DNA of 36,003 nucleotides, taken from an uncultured Bacteroides sp. (GTDB lineage: Bacteria > Bacteroidota > Bacteroidia > Bacteroidales > Bacteroidaceae). The translations under genes and the position numbers were made by a program. This document shows, piece by piece, positions 35,886-36,003 of this stretch. Below the pieces are notes generated by a model, which was given only the letters and a program-made list of their open reading frames with translations, searched no databases and was not told the DNA's origin. Where the stretch lies: assembly GCA_947074345.1 (NCBI GenBank), contig CAMTPH010000021.1, forward strand, positions 1 through 36,003, in the 5' to 3' direction. Within the stretch, counting starts at the first letter, position 1. Every line of letters starts with the position of its first letter.

Positions 35886-36003
35886 GTATATACACATCTA
35901 CCTATCAATTAATTCAAAAATATCAGCTATCTTTTGTAGTTTTATTGTGGCTTTTGCATCTAATGAGTAAAAGTTCAATGATTTAAACGTAATGAAATGA
36001 CAC

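Noticed and set aside
35886-36003. Possible start of another gene at the right edge
   Set aside because: No frame or start codon could be supported in the last 118 bases.

Overview
The window is an ordinary chromosomal segment of a low-GC member of the Bacteroidales, most likely Bacteroidaceae. Three things point there. Many genes carry the Bacteroidetes-type -7 box TAnnTTTG. Several family-specific proteins are present (DUF5606, DUF3276/PUR-like, a DUF6377/SusR-like regulator, an unusually long NusB, a possible DUF6621 protein). The window also holds a SusB-like GH97 enzyme and a carboxyspermidine-type dehydrogenase. I see no rRNA, tRNA, CRISPR, integrase or transposase.

Layout. (1) 1-3.1 kb: the 5' part of dnaK (minus strand), divergent from a lipoprotein/permease pair of a BtuFC/FecCD-type importer that ends in a strong terminator with no ATPase gene. 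(2) 3.1-7.2 kb: a two-META-domain lipoprotein, then carboxy(nor)spermidine dehydrogenase, a small frameshifted membrane-protein frame, bcp and recA. (3) 7.2-13.8 kb: a secreted beta-helix-type protein coupled to a short T9SS-tail-like protein, a YeiH-family transporter, a TIGR02757 protein, and a LysR regulator with an uncharacterised partner. (4) 13.8-20.3 kb: clpB, then a minus-strand housekeeping cluster nusB-yajC-ybbR-coaE-DUF5606. (5) 20.4-23.1 kb: a PUR-like protein, rplY with a structured leader, pth, an S4-domain protein, and a HIT protein. (6) 23.1-29.5 kb: a Kef-type antiporter, pepT-gcvT and asparaginase. (7) 29.5-36 kb: a SusB-like GH97 alpha-glucosidase, a SusR-like regulator, enolase and a small membrane protein.

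The coding content is mostly recognisable, so the interesting material is non-coding. First, dnaK and clpB share TTGGCA-N4-TTTTG, with the GG-to-G spacing of a sigma-54 promoter. Neither upstream region shows the vegetative TAnnTTTG box on the relevant strand, and both carry repeats further upstream that could be activator sites. Second, a 64-bp element made of two 20-bp near-palindromes set 44 bp apart occurs twice, in inverted orientation, about 11.5 kb apart: once at the clpB terminator and once in the pepT/ansA divergent region. Third, there is a tandem array with an exact 22-nt period, a nested-hairpin leader before rplY, and a small membrane protein whose frame is restored by one extra A in an A6 run.
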